A stretch of 64,000 nt of DNA from Hyphococcus sp. (lineage in GTDB: Bacteria; Pseudomonadota; Alphaproteobacteria; Caulobacterales; Parvularculaceae). Under the pieces are notes generated by a model. It was not told the DNA's origin. It searched no databases and was given only the letters and a program-made list of their open reading frames with translations. Shown piece by piece: positions 7,881-17,809 of the stretch. A program made the translations under genes and the position numbers. The DNA lies in the NCBI GenBank assembly GCA_021776245.1, contig JAJFGF010000033.1, positions 1 through 64,000 of the forward strand, written 5' to 3'. Every line of letters starts with the position of its first letter. Positions within the stretch are counted from its first letter, which is position 1.

Positions 7881-10800
7881 TTAGAATTCGAAACGAAGAC
7901 CAAACTGAACGGCCCAAAGGGAAGCGCCGGTGATGCGGTCAAAACCGCCAGTTCCCGAAATCTCACTTGTCGGGAAATTTGTATAGACATATTGCGTGCA
8001 AGCTGCGTCAGAGCAGGCTGCGTCGAGCACCGGCACCGCTTCGCCGACATCGCCGCGGTCATGGGTGCGAAGGATGTTCGTTCCATCGCTGAACATGTTC
8101 GGCAGATTTTCAATATCGACAAAGAATATCGACCGAAGCCCCTCAATCGGCATCGGCAGATCCTGCGAGAAGCGGAAATCCATGTCTACAAACCATGGGT
8201 CGCGAAAGGCGCCGCGCGGTACAATCTGACCCGCATACTGGCTAAGCCCGCTTGAGTCGAGAAAGGCGAAGAACGCGGCCTGATCCGCAAGACCCGAGAG
8301 ATCTACATTCGGATCGCCCGCACCGGTCGGTACATAGAAGAGATTGCGCTCTTCATTGTCAGAGTCGCCGAACAAGGTTGTCGGCGTGTTGTTGTCATAA
8401 GCGTAAGTGAACGGACGTCCTTCACGCGCCGAAACGAAGAAGCTGAAGGCTGTCGGCAGATCTTGAATAAACTCCTGCCGGAAGGTCGCCGCCAATGAAA
8501 CAACATGACGATTAACGAATTGCGACGGCGCCAAAGCCGGTCTGTTAATCACAGCGACCGCAACTTCTTCAAAGTTTGATGTCGCCGTCGAGCTCGTTGA
8601 AGGGTTGACATCCTTCGCTTGGGTAAAGGCGTAGCCGAGATTGACGCTCGTCGATGCCGGTCTTCCGAACATGTCGTAGTCGAAGGTTTTCGCAAATTGA
8701 GCGGAAAGCGAGAACGACCCGCCATTGTCACCTTCGACATTGGTCAGGAGGATATCTTGATCGTCGCCGCCCGCATCACAAAGGCCGCCCTGCGAAAGAT
8801 CGCCCCCGGTGAACCCGTTACGTGGACCAGCGAATGTCGCCGTACATCCCGCGAGTAATGGGTCAACCGCGTTAAACAGCGGCCGGCCATCAGGAGCCGT
8901 TACGCCAGTTGGCGTCAATGTCAGATCAACGAAATCAGGCGCATTGCGGCGTTCGGTTAGAATTGCGTCAACATTGACGGTCCAACCATCAAAGAACCCG
9001 TTTCCGCCTGTAAAATTGGTAAAATGAGTGAATCCAATCGATCCGCGAATAACCGAAGGAATATTGAAATTCGGATCGATCGCATCTGTGCGGCCTTGGC
9101 CGGCCGCAGCTTGGGTTTGCTGTTCCGTCGTGATGCACGCTGGTATCCCAGTGAAACTGCCGCCGGAAAGAACCATCAAATCGGCCGCACCACAACCGCC
9201 AAGGAAAGATGCGCCGAAACCAACCGCCGAGCCAAAGTTAGTGTAAGCGTTCGAGAACCAAACCGTTGGATCACCACCGGAGAAGACGCCCGCGCCCGCG
9301 CGGAACTGCGTTTCTCCCCAGAGCGTATCGCCAGCATCATAGGTGAGACCCAGCCGTGGCATGAATATCTCAAGATTGTTAAAGCCGGTCGAATTAGTAA
9401 AGCCATATCGGCTTACGAATGCGGCACTTTCCGTCGGATTGTCGCCAGATGCGTAAAAATCATAGCGCAGACCCAAGGTCGCTGTGAAAACGTCATTCGG
9501 CTTCCATTCATCTTGCAAATAGATCGAATGAACATTTCGTGTGAACTGAGCCGCGGCATCGTTTATATCGCCTGAGAAGGATCCGTTCGCCGTGATTTCA
9601 GAAGCGAGACCAGCTTGGAGATCGGCAATTGAATCAAACTCAAATGTGCCAGTTGCGTTAACAACAAAAAGATTGAAGACGTCTAATTGGTTAAGCTCGT
9701 AACCGCCAGTAAACGTATGATCTCCGGATACCAAATCCGCTTTCAGTTTGAGTTGGTCTGTTTGCGTAATCAGGGAATTCGCGGAACGGAACTGCCCAGG
9801 GCCTGCTAGGATATCGTTCCCGTTATGGGTGACGAGAATGCGCGGGATCGGCATTGCGTCTTGCGCTTCGCCACCGCCAACCGGATTTTGAATATCTTCG
9901 TTGTCGGTACGGGAAATTCGCACTTCAGTCGAAAAATTATCCGACCACTGCGAGAACAATCGCGCAGAATAACGCTCGTTGCTCGATCCGGAATTTTCGA
10001 AATTACCGAAGAAGGCAAAATCATTGCCGAATCCAAGATCGTCGGCTTCGACTTCAAGCTCACGCTCGCGCGAATAAGTAAGTTCGAGCCGGTGATCGTC
10101 AGTGATCAACCAATCCAATCGACCAAGAATACGCCGGCTGGTTTCCGGAATGACCGTAGCGATGCCGCCGGTGTCAAAACCGTAAGAGCTCTGCAAGATG
10201 CTTGAGATCTGTGCGGCATCTGTAGAAGTAAAGCCGGTCACCGGCGAGGCGAATGGTAAATCTTCAGGGCCAACGTTTACAATTGTGCCGCCATCGTCGA
10301 TTTCTTCATAAGCCGCAAACAGGAACAACCGATCTTTAATGATTGGGCCGCCAATCGAAGCGCCCCAATTGAAATCTTTAAACGGATCGTCTCCCAAAAC
10401 CATATCGCCCTCGATTGTAGAGCCAGTCAGAGAACGAGAGTTAAAGACCGCGAAGGCCGCACCGTGAAACTCGTTCGTGCCGCCCTTGGTGACGATATTG
10501 ATATTACAGCCTGTGAACTGACCATACTCAACATCAAAAGGCGAAAATTCCACCGATGTCTCGCGGATGGAGTCAAACGGGATCGGAAAGTTCGCTCTTG
10601 CCGGTAGGCCTGAAGCGTTAAGTCCGAAAGCGTCATTCGACTGAACGCCGTCAATCGTAAATGAGTTAAAACGATTATTGCCGCCAAGACATGAAACCGA
10701 ATCGTCGCCCCCGGTTACTGTCAGTCGCGGGTCAATCCGGATAATATCGCGAATATCGCGGCTGATCGAAGGAAGCGCCTCGATGGTTTCCAATCCAAAT

Positions 10801-11243
10801 GTGGCGCTAGGGCCAATCGCAACATTTGCAGTGTTGGAGCGTGTCGCGGTAACAACGATCTCATCGCCAGAAGCTCCCGCCACTGATCTTTCGAGATCGA
10901 AACTTAATTGGGTTGATCCGGAGAGCGACGCAGTAACGCCGTCAATGCGCTCGGCCCGAAATCCGCCGGCAGTCACGCCAACAGAATAAGGTCCGCCAAC
11001 GACAAGATTTCGCGCTGAAAAGCCGCCATCGGCGCCAGTTGACGTCGTTCGCGATGACCCAGTTCGCGTATCTGTAATCGTCACAGTGGCGCCAGAAACT
11101 GGCGCGCCGGCATCATCGGTTACGACACCCCGAATTTCGGAAGTCGTCTGCTGCGCCATAACCGGCGTGGTTACAACTGTTGCAAATGCGGTCGTCAAAG
11201 CGATCGCCGCTGCACCTGCGGAGAGAGATTTCATTAGTTTCAT
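7881..11243 (-). CDS. Oar-like TonB-dependent outer-membrane receptor
   Basis: Large outer-membrane protein of about 1120 aa. Start chosen at the ATG at 11243, preceded by GGGGAA, which begins a clear signal peptide ending at VMAQQ. The order is signal peptide (1-30), a carboxypeptidase-regulatory-like beta domain (about 32-115, with GVVTDDAGAPVSGATVTI), a plug region (about 125-260) and a long beta barrel ending in FGLRFEF with the C-terminal aromatic residue used by BAM. This arrangement matches Oar/OmpA-related TonB-dependent proteins. The substrate cannot be told: no transport, protease or regulator gene adjoins it. It is expressed alone, with a terminator at its end. Confidence 0.88.
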   Translation of the reverse strand: MKLMKSLSAGAAAIALTTAFATVVTTPVMAQQTTSEIRGVVTDDAGAPVSGATVTITDTRTGSSRTTSTGADGGFSARNLVVGGPYSVGVTAGGFRAERIDGVTASLSGSTQLSFDLERSVAGASGDEIVVTATRSNTANVAIGPSATFGLETIEALPSISRDIRDIIRIDPRLTVTGGDDSVSCLGGNNRFNSFTIDGVQSNDAFGLNASGLPARANFPIPFDSIRETSVEFSPFDVEYGQFTGCNINIVTKGGTNEFHGAAFAVFNSRSLTGSTIEGDMVLGDDPFKDFNWGASIGGPIIKDRLFLFAAYEEIDDGGTIVNVGPEDLPFASPVTGFTSTDAAQISSILQSSYGFDTGGIATVIPETSRRILGRLDWLITDDHRLELTYSRERELEVEADDLGFGNDFAFFGNFENSGSSNERYSARLFSQWSDNFSTEVRISRTDNEDIQNPVGGGEAQDAMPIPRILVTHNGNDILAGPGQFRSANSLITQTDQLKLKADLVSGDHTFTGGYELNQLDVFNLFVVNATGTFEFDSIADLQAGLASEITANGSFSGDINDAAAQFTRNVHSIYLQDEWKPNDVFTATLGLRYDFYASGDNPTESAAFVSRYGFTNSTGFNNLEIFMPRLGLTYDAGDTLWGETQFRAGAGVFSGGDPTVWFSNAYTNFGSAVGFGASFLGGCGAADLMVLSGGSFTGIPACITTEQQTQAAAGQGRTDAIDPNFNIPSVIRGSIGFTHFTNFTGGNGFFDGWTVNVDAILTERRNAPDFVDLTLTPTGVTAPDGRPLFNAVDPLLAGCTATFAGPRNGFTGGDLSQGGLCDAGGDDQDILLTNVEGDNGGSFSLSAQFAKTFDYDMFGRPASTSVNLGYAFTQAKDVNPSTSSTATSNFEEVAVAVINRPALAPSQFVNRHVVSLAATFRQEFIQDLPTAFSFFVSAREGRPFTYAYDNNTPTTLFGDSDNEERNLFYVPTGAGDPNVDLSGLADQAAFFAFLDSSGLSQYAGQIVPRGAFRDPWFVDMDFRFSQDLPMPIEGLRSIFFVDIENLPNMFSDGTNILRTHDRGDVGEAVPVLDAACSDAACTQYVYTNFPTSEISGTGGFDRITGASLWAVQFGLRFEF

Positions 11244-11550
11244 TTGATATTCCCCAAGCTTGGAACGGTGTGGTCGCCGCCCCATGCGCGACAATTACCG
11301 GAACCGATATAATTACCTTAATTCACGGCTGCGTGACAATGCGATTACAGTTTTGTTGATTTTCTGCGACGTTTTGCGGAAACTTTGCGCATCCTGTGGT
11401 TGGGGAGGTTTTTATCAGCAATAGCAGGTGTTTAGGGAACTTTCCGGTAGGCTGGGGACAATGCCCAAAAACGCAAATGGACAACCGGTCGCAGGAACAA
11501 CGCAATTAACAATGCACTGTGTGCATATAGCCACATAGGAAATTGCGCCT

Positions 11551-13314
11551 CTACATGCGCGCGGGCGCCTCGATTCCCAATAAATTCAACGCTAAATCAA
11601 GCTGGCGCCCGGTTAACGACGCCAAAGCGATTCGCGAGGCGCGTTTTTTGGCGTCTTTTTCATCTGCAATCCGACACGCTGCATAAAACTTGGAAAAGCC
11701 TTGCGCCAGTTGAAATGCGTGATCGCATAGAATATGCGGCGCCCGTTTTTGATGTGCTTCGCGCACGGCTTCGCCAAATGCGAGCAATATCAGCGCCAGC
11801 GCGCGCTCTTCAGGCGCGCCAATGGCGGCGGCGCCCGCCGCGCCCGCTTCTTTTGCTTCGGCTTTCGCCAAGACGGACCTCACGCGGACACTTGCATAAA
11901 GAAGATAGGGGCCGGTTTTTCCCTCAAACGCCATAAACCGGTCGAGATCAAAAATGTAATCGCTGACGCGCGGATTAGAGAGGTCTGCAAATTTAAGCGC
12001 CGCGACGCCAACTTTGCGGGCCACATCAAGGGTCTCGTTTTCACCATAGCCTTCTGCAAGACCGCTTTCTGCGAGACGCATTTTGGCGCGCGCAGTAACT
12101 GTATCGATAAGATCGCGCAGTTTTAGCGCCCCGCCGTCCCTGGTCTTGAACGGTTTGCCGTCGTTGCCGTTCATTGTCCCGAACCACAGATGTTCGAGTT
12201 TTTCCGCATCGAAATAGCCGGCCAGATCGGCAGCGCGGAACACCTGCTCAAAATGCAGGCGCTGACGTTGATCGACGACGTAAATGATCCGATCCGGGTT
12301 TTCCGATTGCACGCGATCGAGGATCGTGGCGAGATCGGTCGTACCATAAGTGACGGCGCCGTCCGATTTAAACAACATCAGCGGCGGCATCTCTTTCTTA
12401 TCGTCGTCGCGCGCAACGCGAATGATCCGGGCGCCGTCGCTGTCTTCAATCAGGCCCTTTGATTGGAGCTCCGCCGCCATCTCTTCTATAAGCGGATCAA
12501 CGTCTGCTTCGCCTTTCCACAAATCGAAGGTGACGCCGAGATCTGCATATTCGCGTTCGATTGAAGCACGCGAGAGCGCAACAAAATGACGCCACAAGGC
12601 GCGATAACCGGGCCTGCCCTTTTGTAATTCCGACGTTGCCTTTCGCGCTTCTTCGGCGCGGGACGGATCGGCCTTGCAGGCCGCGGACGCCTGCGGATAG
12701 AGCCTTTCAAGATCGGCCAGCGCCACCGGCGGCTCAGCTGGATAGGGTCCGGAAGAACCCTCATCAAAATAGACAAGGTCCGGCTGTTCATACCGCAGCC
12801 CGGTGATGAGCTGGCCCATAGGCAAGCCCCAGTCGCCAAGATGAACATCGCCGACAATTTCATCGCCAGTAAATCGGAATATCCGTTTCAGACTTTCACC
12901 AATGATCGCCGCGCGCAGATGCCCCACATGCAAAGGCTTTGCGACATTGGGCCCGCCATAATCCATGACGATTTTTTCTTTGACCGGCTTGCGCCAACCG
13001 CCGAAGCTTGCGTCCTTCGCCAGATCATCAATCCGCGCCGACAAATCGCCATCGGCCAGCGTCAAATTGATAAACCCCGGCCCGGCCACCGTGACATTGT
13101 CAAACAACGGCTGATCGCGCAGCCTTTCGGCGATTTTTTCGGCAATCACACGCGGGTTTTGCTTCGCGGCTTTTGCTGCCGCCAGGGCGCCGTTGCACTG
13201 AAACTGTGCCAGATCGGGCCGGTCGGCCGGTTTTACGGCGCCAAGCGACAAGTCCAGCCCCTCGCCGGCAAACGCATTGCCGACGATCGTCGAAAGCTCT
13301 TCTAAAAGCGTCAT
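11551..13314 (-). CDS. argS: Arginyl-tRNA synthetase
   Basis: Charges tRNA-Arg in the cytoplasm. 587 aa, normal length. The N-terminal ArgS-specific domain (about 1-105) is followed by the class I signature PLHVGHLRAA and GDVHLGDWGLPMGQLI. The KMSKS region is degenerate (GKPFKTRDGG), as is common in ArgS. A C-terminal DALR anticodon-binding domain follows. The start overlaps the stop of the upstream lipoprotein gene by 4 bp. The 256-bp gap on its 3' side, before the TonB receptor start, shows no gene and should hold the receptor promoter. Confidence 0.97.
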   Translation of the reverse strand: MTLLEELSTIVGNAFAGEGLDLSLGAVKPADRPDLAQFQCNGALAAAKAAKQNPRVIAEKIAERLRDQPLFDNVTVAGPGFINLTLADGDLSARIDDLAKDASFGGWRKPVKEKIVMDYGGPNVAKPLHVGHLRAAIIGESLKRIFRFTGDEIVGDVHLGDWGLPMGQLITGLRYEQPDLVYFDEGSSGPYPAEPPVALADLERLYPQASAACKADPSRAEEARKATSELQKGRPGYRALWRHFVALSRASIEREYADLGVTFDLWKGEADVDPLIEEMAAELQSKGLIEDSDGARIIRVARDDDKKEMPPLMLFKSDGAVTYGTTDLATILDRVQSENPDRIIYVVDQRQRLHFEQVFRAADLAGYFDAEKLEHLWFGTMNGNDGKPFKTRDGGALKLRDLIDTVTARAKMRLAESGLAEGYGENETLDVARKVGVAALKFADLSNPRVSDYIFDLDRFMAFEGKTGPYLLYASVRVRSVLAKAEAKEAGAAGAAAIGAPEERALALILLAFGEAVREAHQKRAPHILCDHAFQLAQGFSKFYAACRIADEKDAKKRASRIALASLTGRQLDLALNLLGIEAPARM

Positions 13315-13868
13315 TTCAGATCAGGAAATTTCAGGCTCTTGCCGGACCGGTTGAATATTGCCTGTTCCGCCGACAGCGACAAACCAACAATGATCTCAAA
13401 ATTAACGCCGGATGTTTCCTCGTTGAGCCGGGGGATGACGATCTTGTCGATTTCCTCTTGGGCGAAAACGAGGTTTTTATCGTCGCCAAAGTCAGCAGCG
13501 ACAACGAATTCTTTTTTCGTAATAACTTCAAGGTCCTTGCGGGTCACTGCGACGAAGTACTTGAAGTATTTTTGGCGCTTGGCGCCCTTTGGCCCTTTGC
13601 CAAAAGCCATATCGACTGTGATCTCGGCGTCAATCGGCTCATCGCCGAAATACCGGCATGCGATATTCAAACCGGTGATTTCCGCGGTGTAGGCGATGTT
13701 TTCCAGCTCTTCTGCGCCGTCAAATTCAAGCGCTCGTGCAGCATCGCTCAGGACCAGCACATTGGGACACGGCGCCGGATTGGCTTCCTGTGCTTCTTTT
13801 TTGAAGCTCGAACATCCCGAACTCGCCGCGGCTGCGGCGAAAAGCGCGCCGGCTAACAGTTTGTTCAT
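13311..13868 (-). CDS. Predicted lipoprotein, function unknown
   Basis: 185 aa. The N-terminus (MNKLLAGALFAAAAASSGC) is a lipoprotein signal with a Cys after a small-residue lipobox. The mature part has a CPNVLVLSDAARAL segment near residue 38 and then beta-rich sequence with a Lys/Tyr-rich middle (KRQKYFKYFVAVTRKDLEV). It may be an exported beta-sandwich protein. It overlaps argS by 4 bp, so the two are translationally coupled. I do not recognise a named family. Confidence 0.82.
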   Translation of the reverse strand: MNKLLAGALFAAAAASSGCSSFKKEAQEANPAPCPNVLVLSDAARALEFDGAEELENIAYTAEITGLNIACRYFGDEPIDAEITVDMAFGKGPKGAKRQKYFKYFVAVTRKDLEVITKKEFVVAADFGDDKNLVFAQEEIDKIVIPRLNEETSGVNFEIIVGLSLSAEQAIFNRSGKSLKFPDLK

Positions 13869-14035
13869 CTAACTGAACCCTTATATCTGCTCAACAAATC
13901 GCCTTATGGCTGCCGGCCGGTCGCCGCTGTGACGCCCCAATTCCGGGTTTGTCTCTCGTAGCGCCAAGCTTCCGGCGGCGCAATGTTCCTGTCGCCGGAT
14001 TGGCCCGCGCACGGAATCGAAAGAGATGATGGCGC

Positions 14036-14992
14036 ATGGAAAAGTCGGAAACATCCAAAAAACCACTGACCGTGCGTCTTGCTGCGCCGAGGGGATTTTG
14101 CGCCGGCGTTGAACGCGCTATTCGAACCGTCGAGGAGACCCTGGCGTTTTATGGGGCGCCGGTTTATGTGCGCCATGAAATTGTCCACAACAAGCATGTC
14201 GTTGACCGCCTGACAGCGATGGGAGCCATTTTTGTCGAATCAGTTGACCAGGTTGAAGAAGAACGCCCGGTGATTTTTTCAGCACATGGCGCGCCGCGCG
14301 CCGCCCACGACAAAGCGGCGACGCGAAAGCTGACCGCGATCGATGCAACCTGCCCGCTGGTTTTAAAAGTGCACGCGCAAATCAAGCGTTTTGCTGCGGC
14401 CGGCCGTCATGTATTCCTTGTGGGACATGCCAATCATCCCGAGGTGATCGGAACAATGGGACAGGCGGCGCGCGGCGCCGTAACCCTCGTTGAGACAAAA
14501 AACGATGTTGCCGCGCTTCCGGAACGCGACGGGCCCCTGGCTTATGTCACGCAGACGACGTTGTCTGTTGACGACGCCCGTGACATTATCCTGACGCTGA
14601 AGAAACGATTCCCCGCGATTACGGGACCAGCAAAAGACGACATCTGCTATGCGACGTCAAACCGGCAGGCTGCGGTTAAGGCCGCAGCCCCTGCAACGGA
14701 TGTTTTCATCGTAATCGGTTCGCAAACCTCATCCAATTCGAAACGATTGATCGAGGTCGCGCTGGGGGCCGGCGCGGAAAAGGCCGTGTTGATCGATGAC
14801 GCCGCAGCGCTTGACTGGAATCTTGTCGCGGGCGCAACGACGATCGGGGTCAGCGCCGGCGCCTCGGCGCCCGAGAGCCTGGTTGAAGAATTACTGAAGG
14901 CGCTGGCGGGAAAGCGCACATTGATAATAGAAACGGTCGAAACCGCGCGCGAAAACGTCGTTTTCAATACGCCGCTGCGCCTCGCGAGCTAA
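14036..14992 (+). CDS. ispH: 4-hydroxy-3-methylbut-2-enyl diphosphate reductase
   Basis: Last enzyme of the MEP isoprenoid pathway: reduces HMBPP to IPP and DMAPP at an iron-sulfur cluster. 318 aa. The three cluster cysteines are visible in APRGFCAGVERAI (Cys22), DATCPLVLKVH and DICYATSNRQ. It heads the common alphaproteobacterial series ispH-thrB-rnhA and is separated from thrB by 4 bases. Confidence 0.97.
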   Translation: MEKSETSKKPLTVRLAAPRGFCAGVERAIRTVEETLAFYGAPVYVRHEIVHNKHVVDRLTAMGAIFVESVDQVEEERPVIFSAHGAPRAAHDKAATRKLTAIDATCPLVLKVHAQIKRFAAAGRHVFLVGHANHPEVIGTMGQAARGAVTLVETKNDVAALPERDGPLAYVTQTTLSVDDARDIILTLKKRFPAITGPAKDDICYATSNRQAAVKAAAPATDVFIVIGSQTSSNSKRLIEVALGAGAEKAVLIDDAAALDWNLVAGATTIGVSAGASAPESLVEELLKALAGKRTLIIETVETARENVVFNTPLRLAS

Positions 14993-14996
14993 CCGG

Positions 14997-15962
14997 GTGG
15001 CGGTTTACACGCAAGTCAGCGACACAGACCTAAATGTCTTTCTGCAGCGTTACGACATTGGCGGCTTCACAAAAAAAATTCCAATCGCCGAAGGCGTTGA
15101 AAACACCAATTATCGGGTCGAGACGACGCGCGGCATTTATATACTGACATTGTTCGAAAAACGAACGAATGAAGCGGACCTTCCATTTTTCATGGCCTTG
15201 ACAGCGCATCTTGCAGCAAAAGGTTTGCCGGCGCCTGCGCCCATAAAAACTAAATCAGGAGAATTTCTCGGCGCCTTGGCTGGCCGGCCGGCTGTATTGA
15301 TTGAATTTTTGCCCGGCCGTCCGGTGATGGAACCCGGCGCTGGTCATTGCAGCGCCGTCGGCGCTGCGCTCGCCGGACTGCATGACGCCGTCAGCGATTT
15401 TCGGCCTAACCGAAAAAACGCATTGTCGATCACCCAATGGCGCAGCATTGCTGACGCCTGCCGGACCAGCGCTGACACCTGCGCAGCTGGTCTTGCCGCG
15501 CTAATCGATGATGAGCTTGCCTTTCTTGCCGCCAACTGGCCGGCGGACCTGCCGCAAGGCGTTGTCCATGCGGACCTTTTCCCGGACAACGTGTTATTCG
15601 AAGACAACGCCATTACCGGCGTCATTGATTTTTATTTTTCCTGCACCGAATTCTTCGCCTATGACATTGCGATTGTGATAAATTCATGGTGCTTTGATAA
15701 ACATGGAAAACTGGCGCTGGAAAATGCGCGCGCGCTGATCGCGGCCTATCTTGATACACGCGCCGTCACGCAATCGGAAATCGAGGCCTTCCCTATTTTT
15801 CTGCGGGCCTCCGCCTTGCGTTTTCTGCTGACACGGCTTTATGACTGGCTCAATCAAAGCGACGGCGCCATTGTAACAGTGAAGGACCCGCTGGAATATC
15901 GCGCCATTCTGGAATTTCACCGCAACAGCTATTCTCCTTTTTCATACGGCTTCAATAAATGA
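14997..15962 (+). CDS. thrB: Homoserine kinase, ThrB type II (APH fold)
   Basis: Phosphorylates homoserine for threonine synthesis; thrC is also in this window at 23.9-25.3 kb. 321 aa. The start is a GTG 4 bases after the ispH stop, giving MAVYTQVSD, which is the usual N-terminus of this family. The aminoglycoside-phosphotransferase fold is shown by [14 protein letters not shown] and [11 protein letters not shown], which carry the catalytic Asp and the metal-binding Asp. It overlaps rnhA by 4 bp. Confidence 0.95.
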   Translation: MAVYTQVSDTDLNVFLQRYDIGGFTKKIPIAEGVENTNYRVETTRGIYILTLFEKRTNEADLPFFMALTAHLAAKGLPAPAPIKTKSGEFLGALAGRPAVLIEFLPGRPVMEPGAGHCSAVGAALAGLHDAVSDFRPNRKNALSITQWRSIADACRTSADTCAAGLAALIDDELAFLAANWPADLPQGVVHADLFPDNVLFEDNAITGVIDFYFSCTEFFAYDIAIVINSWCFDKHGKLALENARALIAAYLDTRAVTQSEIEAFPIFLRASALRFLLTRLYDWLNQSDGAIVTVKDPLEYRAILEFHRNSYSPFSYGFNK

Positions 15963-16402
15963 TTGACATTTTTACGGACGGCGCCTGCTCCGGCAATCCG
16001 GGTCCCGGCGGCTGGGGCGTTTTGATTATTGACGGCGAAAACCGCATCGAACTTTTCGGCGGCGAGTACGACACGACGAACAACCGCATGGAATTAATGG
16101 CCGCGATCCGTGCGCTTGAAGAAACCTCTGCAGAAACGCCTGTGCGCCTTCACACCGACAGCCAATATGTCAAGAACGGCATCAATCAGTGGATTATCAG
16201 CTGGAAACGCAATGGTTGGAAAACTGCGTCGAAAAAGCCCGTAAAAAATCAGGATCTTTGGGAAGCGCTGGATGCGCAAACGCAACACCGAAAAATCGAA
16301 TGGCGTTGGGTCAAAGGTCATGCCGGCCACCCCGGCAATGAGCACGCAGACGCCTTGGCGCGTCAGGGCGCCCTGGACGCCGCCAGGGCGTTTCCGAGAT
16401 AA
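15959..16402 (+). CDS. rnhA: Ribonuclease HI
   Basis: Cuts RNA in RNA-DNA hybrids. 147 aa, with [32 protein letters not shown] and the C-terminal [12 protein letters not shown]. These supply the D-E-D-D metal-binding set and the flexible catalytic His. It overlaps thrB by 4 bp. The last codons and stop (encoding AFPR and TAA) lie inside a copy of a dispersed palindromic repeat starting at 16386, so the C-terminal tail seems to have been rewritten by that repeat. Confidence 0.97.
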   Translation: MIDIFTDGACSGNPGPGGWGVLIIDGENRIELFGGEYDTTNNRMELMAAIRALEETSAETPVRLHTDSQYVKNGINQWIISWKRNGWKTASKKPVKNQDLWEALDAQTQHRKIEWRWVKGHAGHPGNEHADALARQGALDAARAFPR

Positions 16403-16497
16403 AGTGGTTCCCGGTTTATCGTCCGGAAACGCCCCAGATTCATACTTTAGCGCATTTCTTATCGAAAAACTGCGTCACACTTTTTCGGAAATGCGCT
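16386..16497. repeat. Two adjacent copies of a dispersed palindromic repeat
   Basis: Copy 1 (16386-16434) has arms GGGCGTTTCC and GGAAACGCCC. Copy 2 (16449-16497) has arms AGCGCATTTC and GAAATGCGCT. Both enclose a related core reading as TTCCCGGTTTT on one strand. Copy 1 matches the reverse complement of the copy at 39340-39390 over more than 25 bases. A third hairpin (16513-16535, arms ATGCGCGG/CCGCGCAT) follows before the peroxiredoxin gene. Small intergenic palindromes of this general look are common in alphaproteobacteria; a role in termination or mRNA stability is possible but not shown. Confidence 0.8.
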
Positions 16498-16550
16498 AGA
16501 GACCGATGAGCAATGCGCGGATGCGAACCGCGCATCCACGCATTAAATCA

Positions 16551-17033
16551 CTAGAGCTGGCCGAGCATATGTTCAGCGCTTGAGACGTCAAAAGCGCCCG
16601 GCTCTTCGATGTTCAAATGTTTGACAACACCGTCTTCAAGCACGACGGAAAATCGCTGGGCGCGCTCGCCCATGCCAAAGCCTTTGCCATCCATTGTAAG
16701 CCCCAGCGCCCGTGCAAAGTCGCCATTGCCGTCAGCCAGCATTGCGACCTTGTCGCCAGCGCCCTGATTTTCCGCCCAGGCCTGCATCACAAAAGCATCG
16801 TTAACCGACATACAGATAATTTTGTTGACGCCTTTGGATTTGAACTCATCGGCCTTTTGAATAAATCCGGGCAGATGCTTGGCCGAACAGGTCGGCGTAA
16901 AGGCGCCTGGCAATGAGAATAATGCAATTTTGCCCTGGCCGAGGAGGTCACCGGTATCGGCCTGCTCCGGGCCCGCCGCTGTCGCCATCATCACTTTCAC
17001 ATTCGGAATGGTATCGCCTATGGATATCGTCAC
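16551..17033 (-). CDS. Peroxiredoxin, Prx5 / AhpE-like type
   Basis: Predicted thiol peroxidase that reduces hydrogen peroxide and alkyl peroxides. 160 aa. The active-site segment is PGAFTPTCSAKHLPGF with the peroxidatic Cys near residue 49, typical of the redoxin/Prx5 subgroup. No second conserved Cys is evident, so a one-Cys mechanism using an outside thiol donor is likely. It is transcribed away from yqgE, with its own start preceded by AAGGAGAAAT. Confidence 0.93.
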   Translation of the reverse strand: MTISIGDTIPNVKVMMATAAGPEQADTGDLLGQGKIALFSLPGAFTPTCSAKHLPGFIQKADEFKSKGVNKIICMSVNDAFVMQAWAENQGAGDKVAMLADGNGDFARALGLTMDGKGFGMGERAQRFSVVLEDGVVKHLNIEEPGAFDVSSAEHMLGQL

Positions 17034-17178
17034 GAGATATTTCTCCTTTGTTTCGAGCGGGTTTTATCCCCCAAGCCCGCTACAGTCTATGGTCACGGCC
17101 ATCGGCTGGATAATTGACCGGATGATTGCCCGCCCTCGCGCTTGCGCTGATCCTCTTGGCGGCCTAGTTTTGGCTTCA

Positions 17179-17805
17179 ATGGCCAGCGGCAACGGAAAAC
17201 CAAAGACCCCGGAACGTGATTTCCTTGCCGGGCAATTGCTGATCGCGATGCCTAATATGGGCGATCCGCGCTTCGACCACGCTGTCATTTTTTTGTGCGC
17301 CCATAACGAAGATCACGCGATGGGCGTAATCGTCAATAAGCGCTTTTCGAATATGGAGGTTTCAGACCTTCTGACACAACTGGAAATCGAACAGGATGAA
17401 CGGGCGCGTGATCTGCCGGTTTATTTCGGCGGACCCGTCCAGACCGAACGCGGCGTGGTCTTGCATACGCTTGACTATCGGCTTGAAACGACCATTCAGC
17501 TTGCGCCCGACGTCGGTCTGACAGCGACTAAAGACGTATTGATCGACATTGCCGGAAAAAACCCGAACCGTCCGGCGCCCCGGCGCTTTATGCTTGCTGT
17601 AGGACATGCAGGCTGGGGCAGCGGGCAGCTGGAACAGGAAATCGCGATGAACGCATGGGTCCACTGCGATCCTGACGAAGCGATTATTTTTGACGGCGCC
17701 GAAAACGCATCATGGAAACGCGCTTTATCAAAGCTCGGCGTGACCAGCGCGATGCTGTCGCCAGAATGGGCTGCATTGCGGCGCGATGACCAGCCGTTGA
17801 ACTAA
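17179..17805 (+). CDS. YqgE/AlgH family protein
   Basis: DUF179 protein of unknown biochemical role, widely conserved in proteobacteria. The core has FLAGQLLIAMPNMGDPRFDHAV, ICAHN-like VIFLCAHNEDHAMGVIVNK, PVYFGGPVQTERG and a C-terminal GHAGWGSGQLE. I place the start at the ATG at 17179 (208 aa) because earlier in-frame codons do not resemble the family; 17089 and 17119 are alternatives and no start has a strong ribosome-binding site. It converges on the EAL-domain gene with only 4 bases between stops. Confidence 0.9.
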   Translation: MASGNGKPKTPERDFLAGQLLIAMPNMGDPRFDHAVIFLCAHNEDHAMGVIVNKRFSNMEVSDLLTQLEIEQDERARDLPVYFGGPVQTERGVVLHTLDYRLETTIQLAPDVGLTATKDVLIDIAGKNPNRPAPRRFMLAVGHAGWGSGQLEQEIAMNAWVHCDPDEAIIFDGAENASWKRALSKLGVTSAMLSPEWAALRRDDQPLN

Positions 17806-17809
17806 ATTT

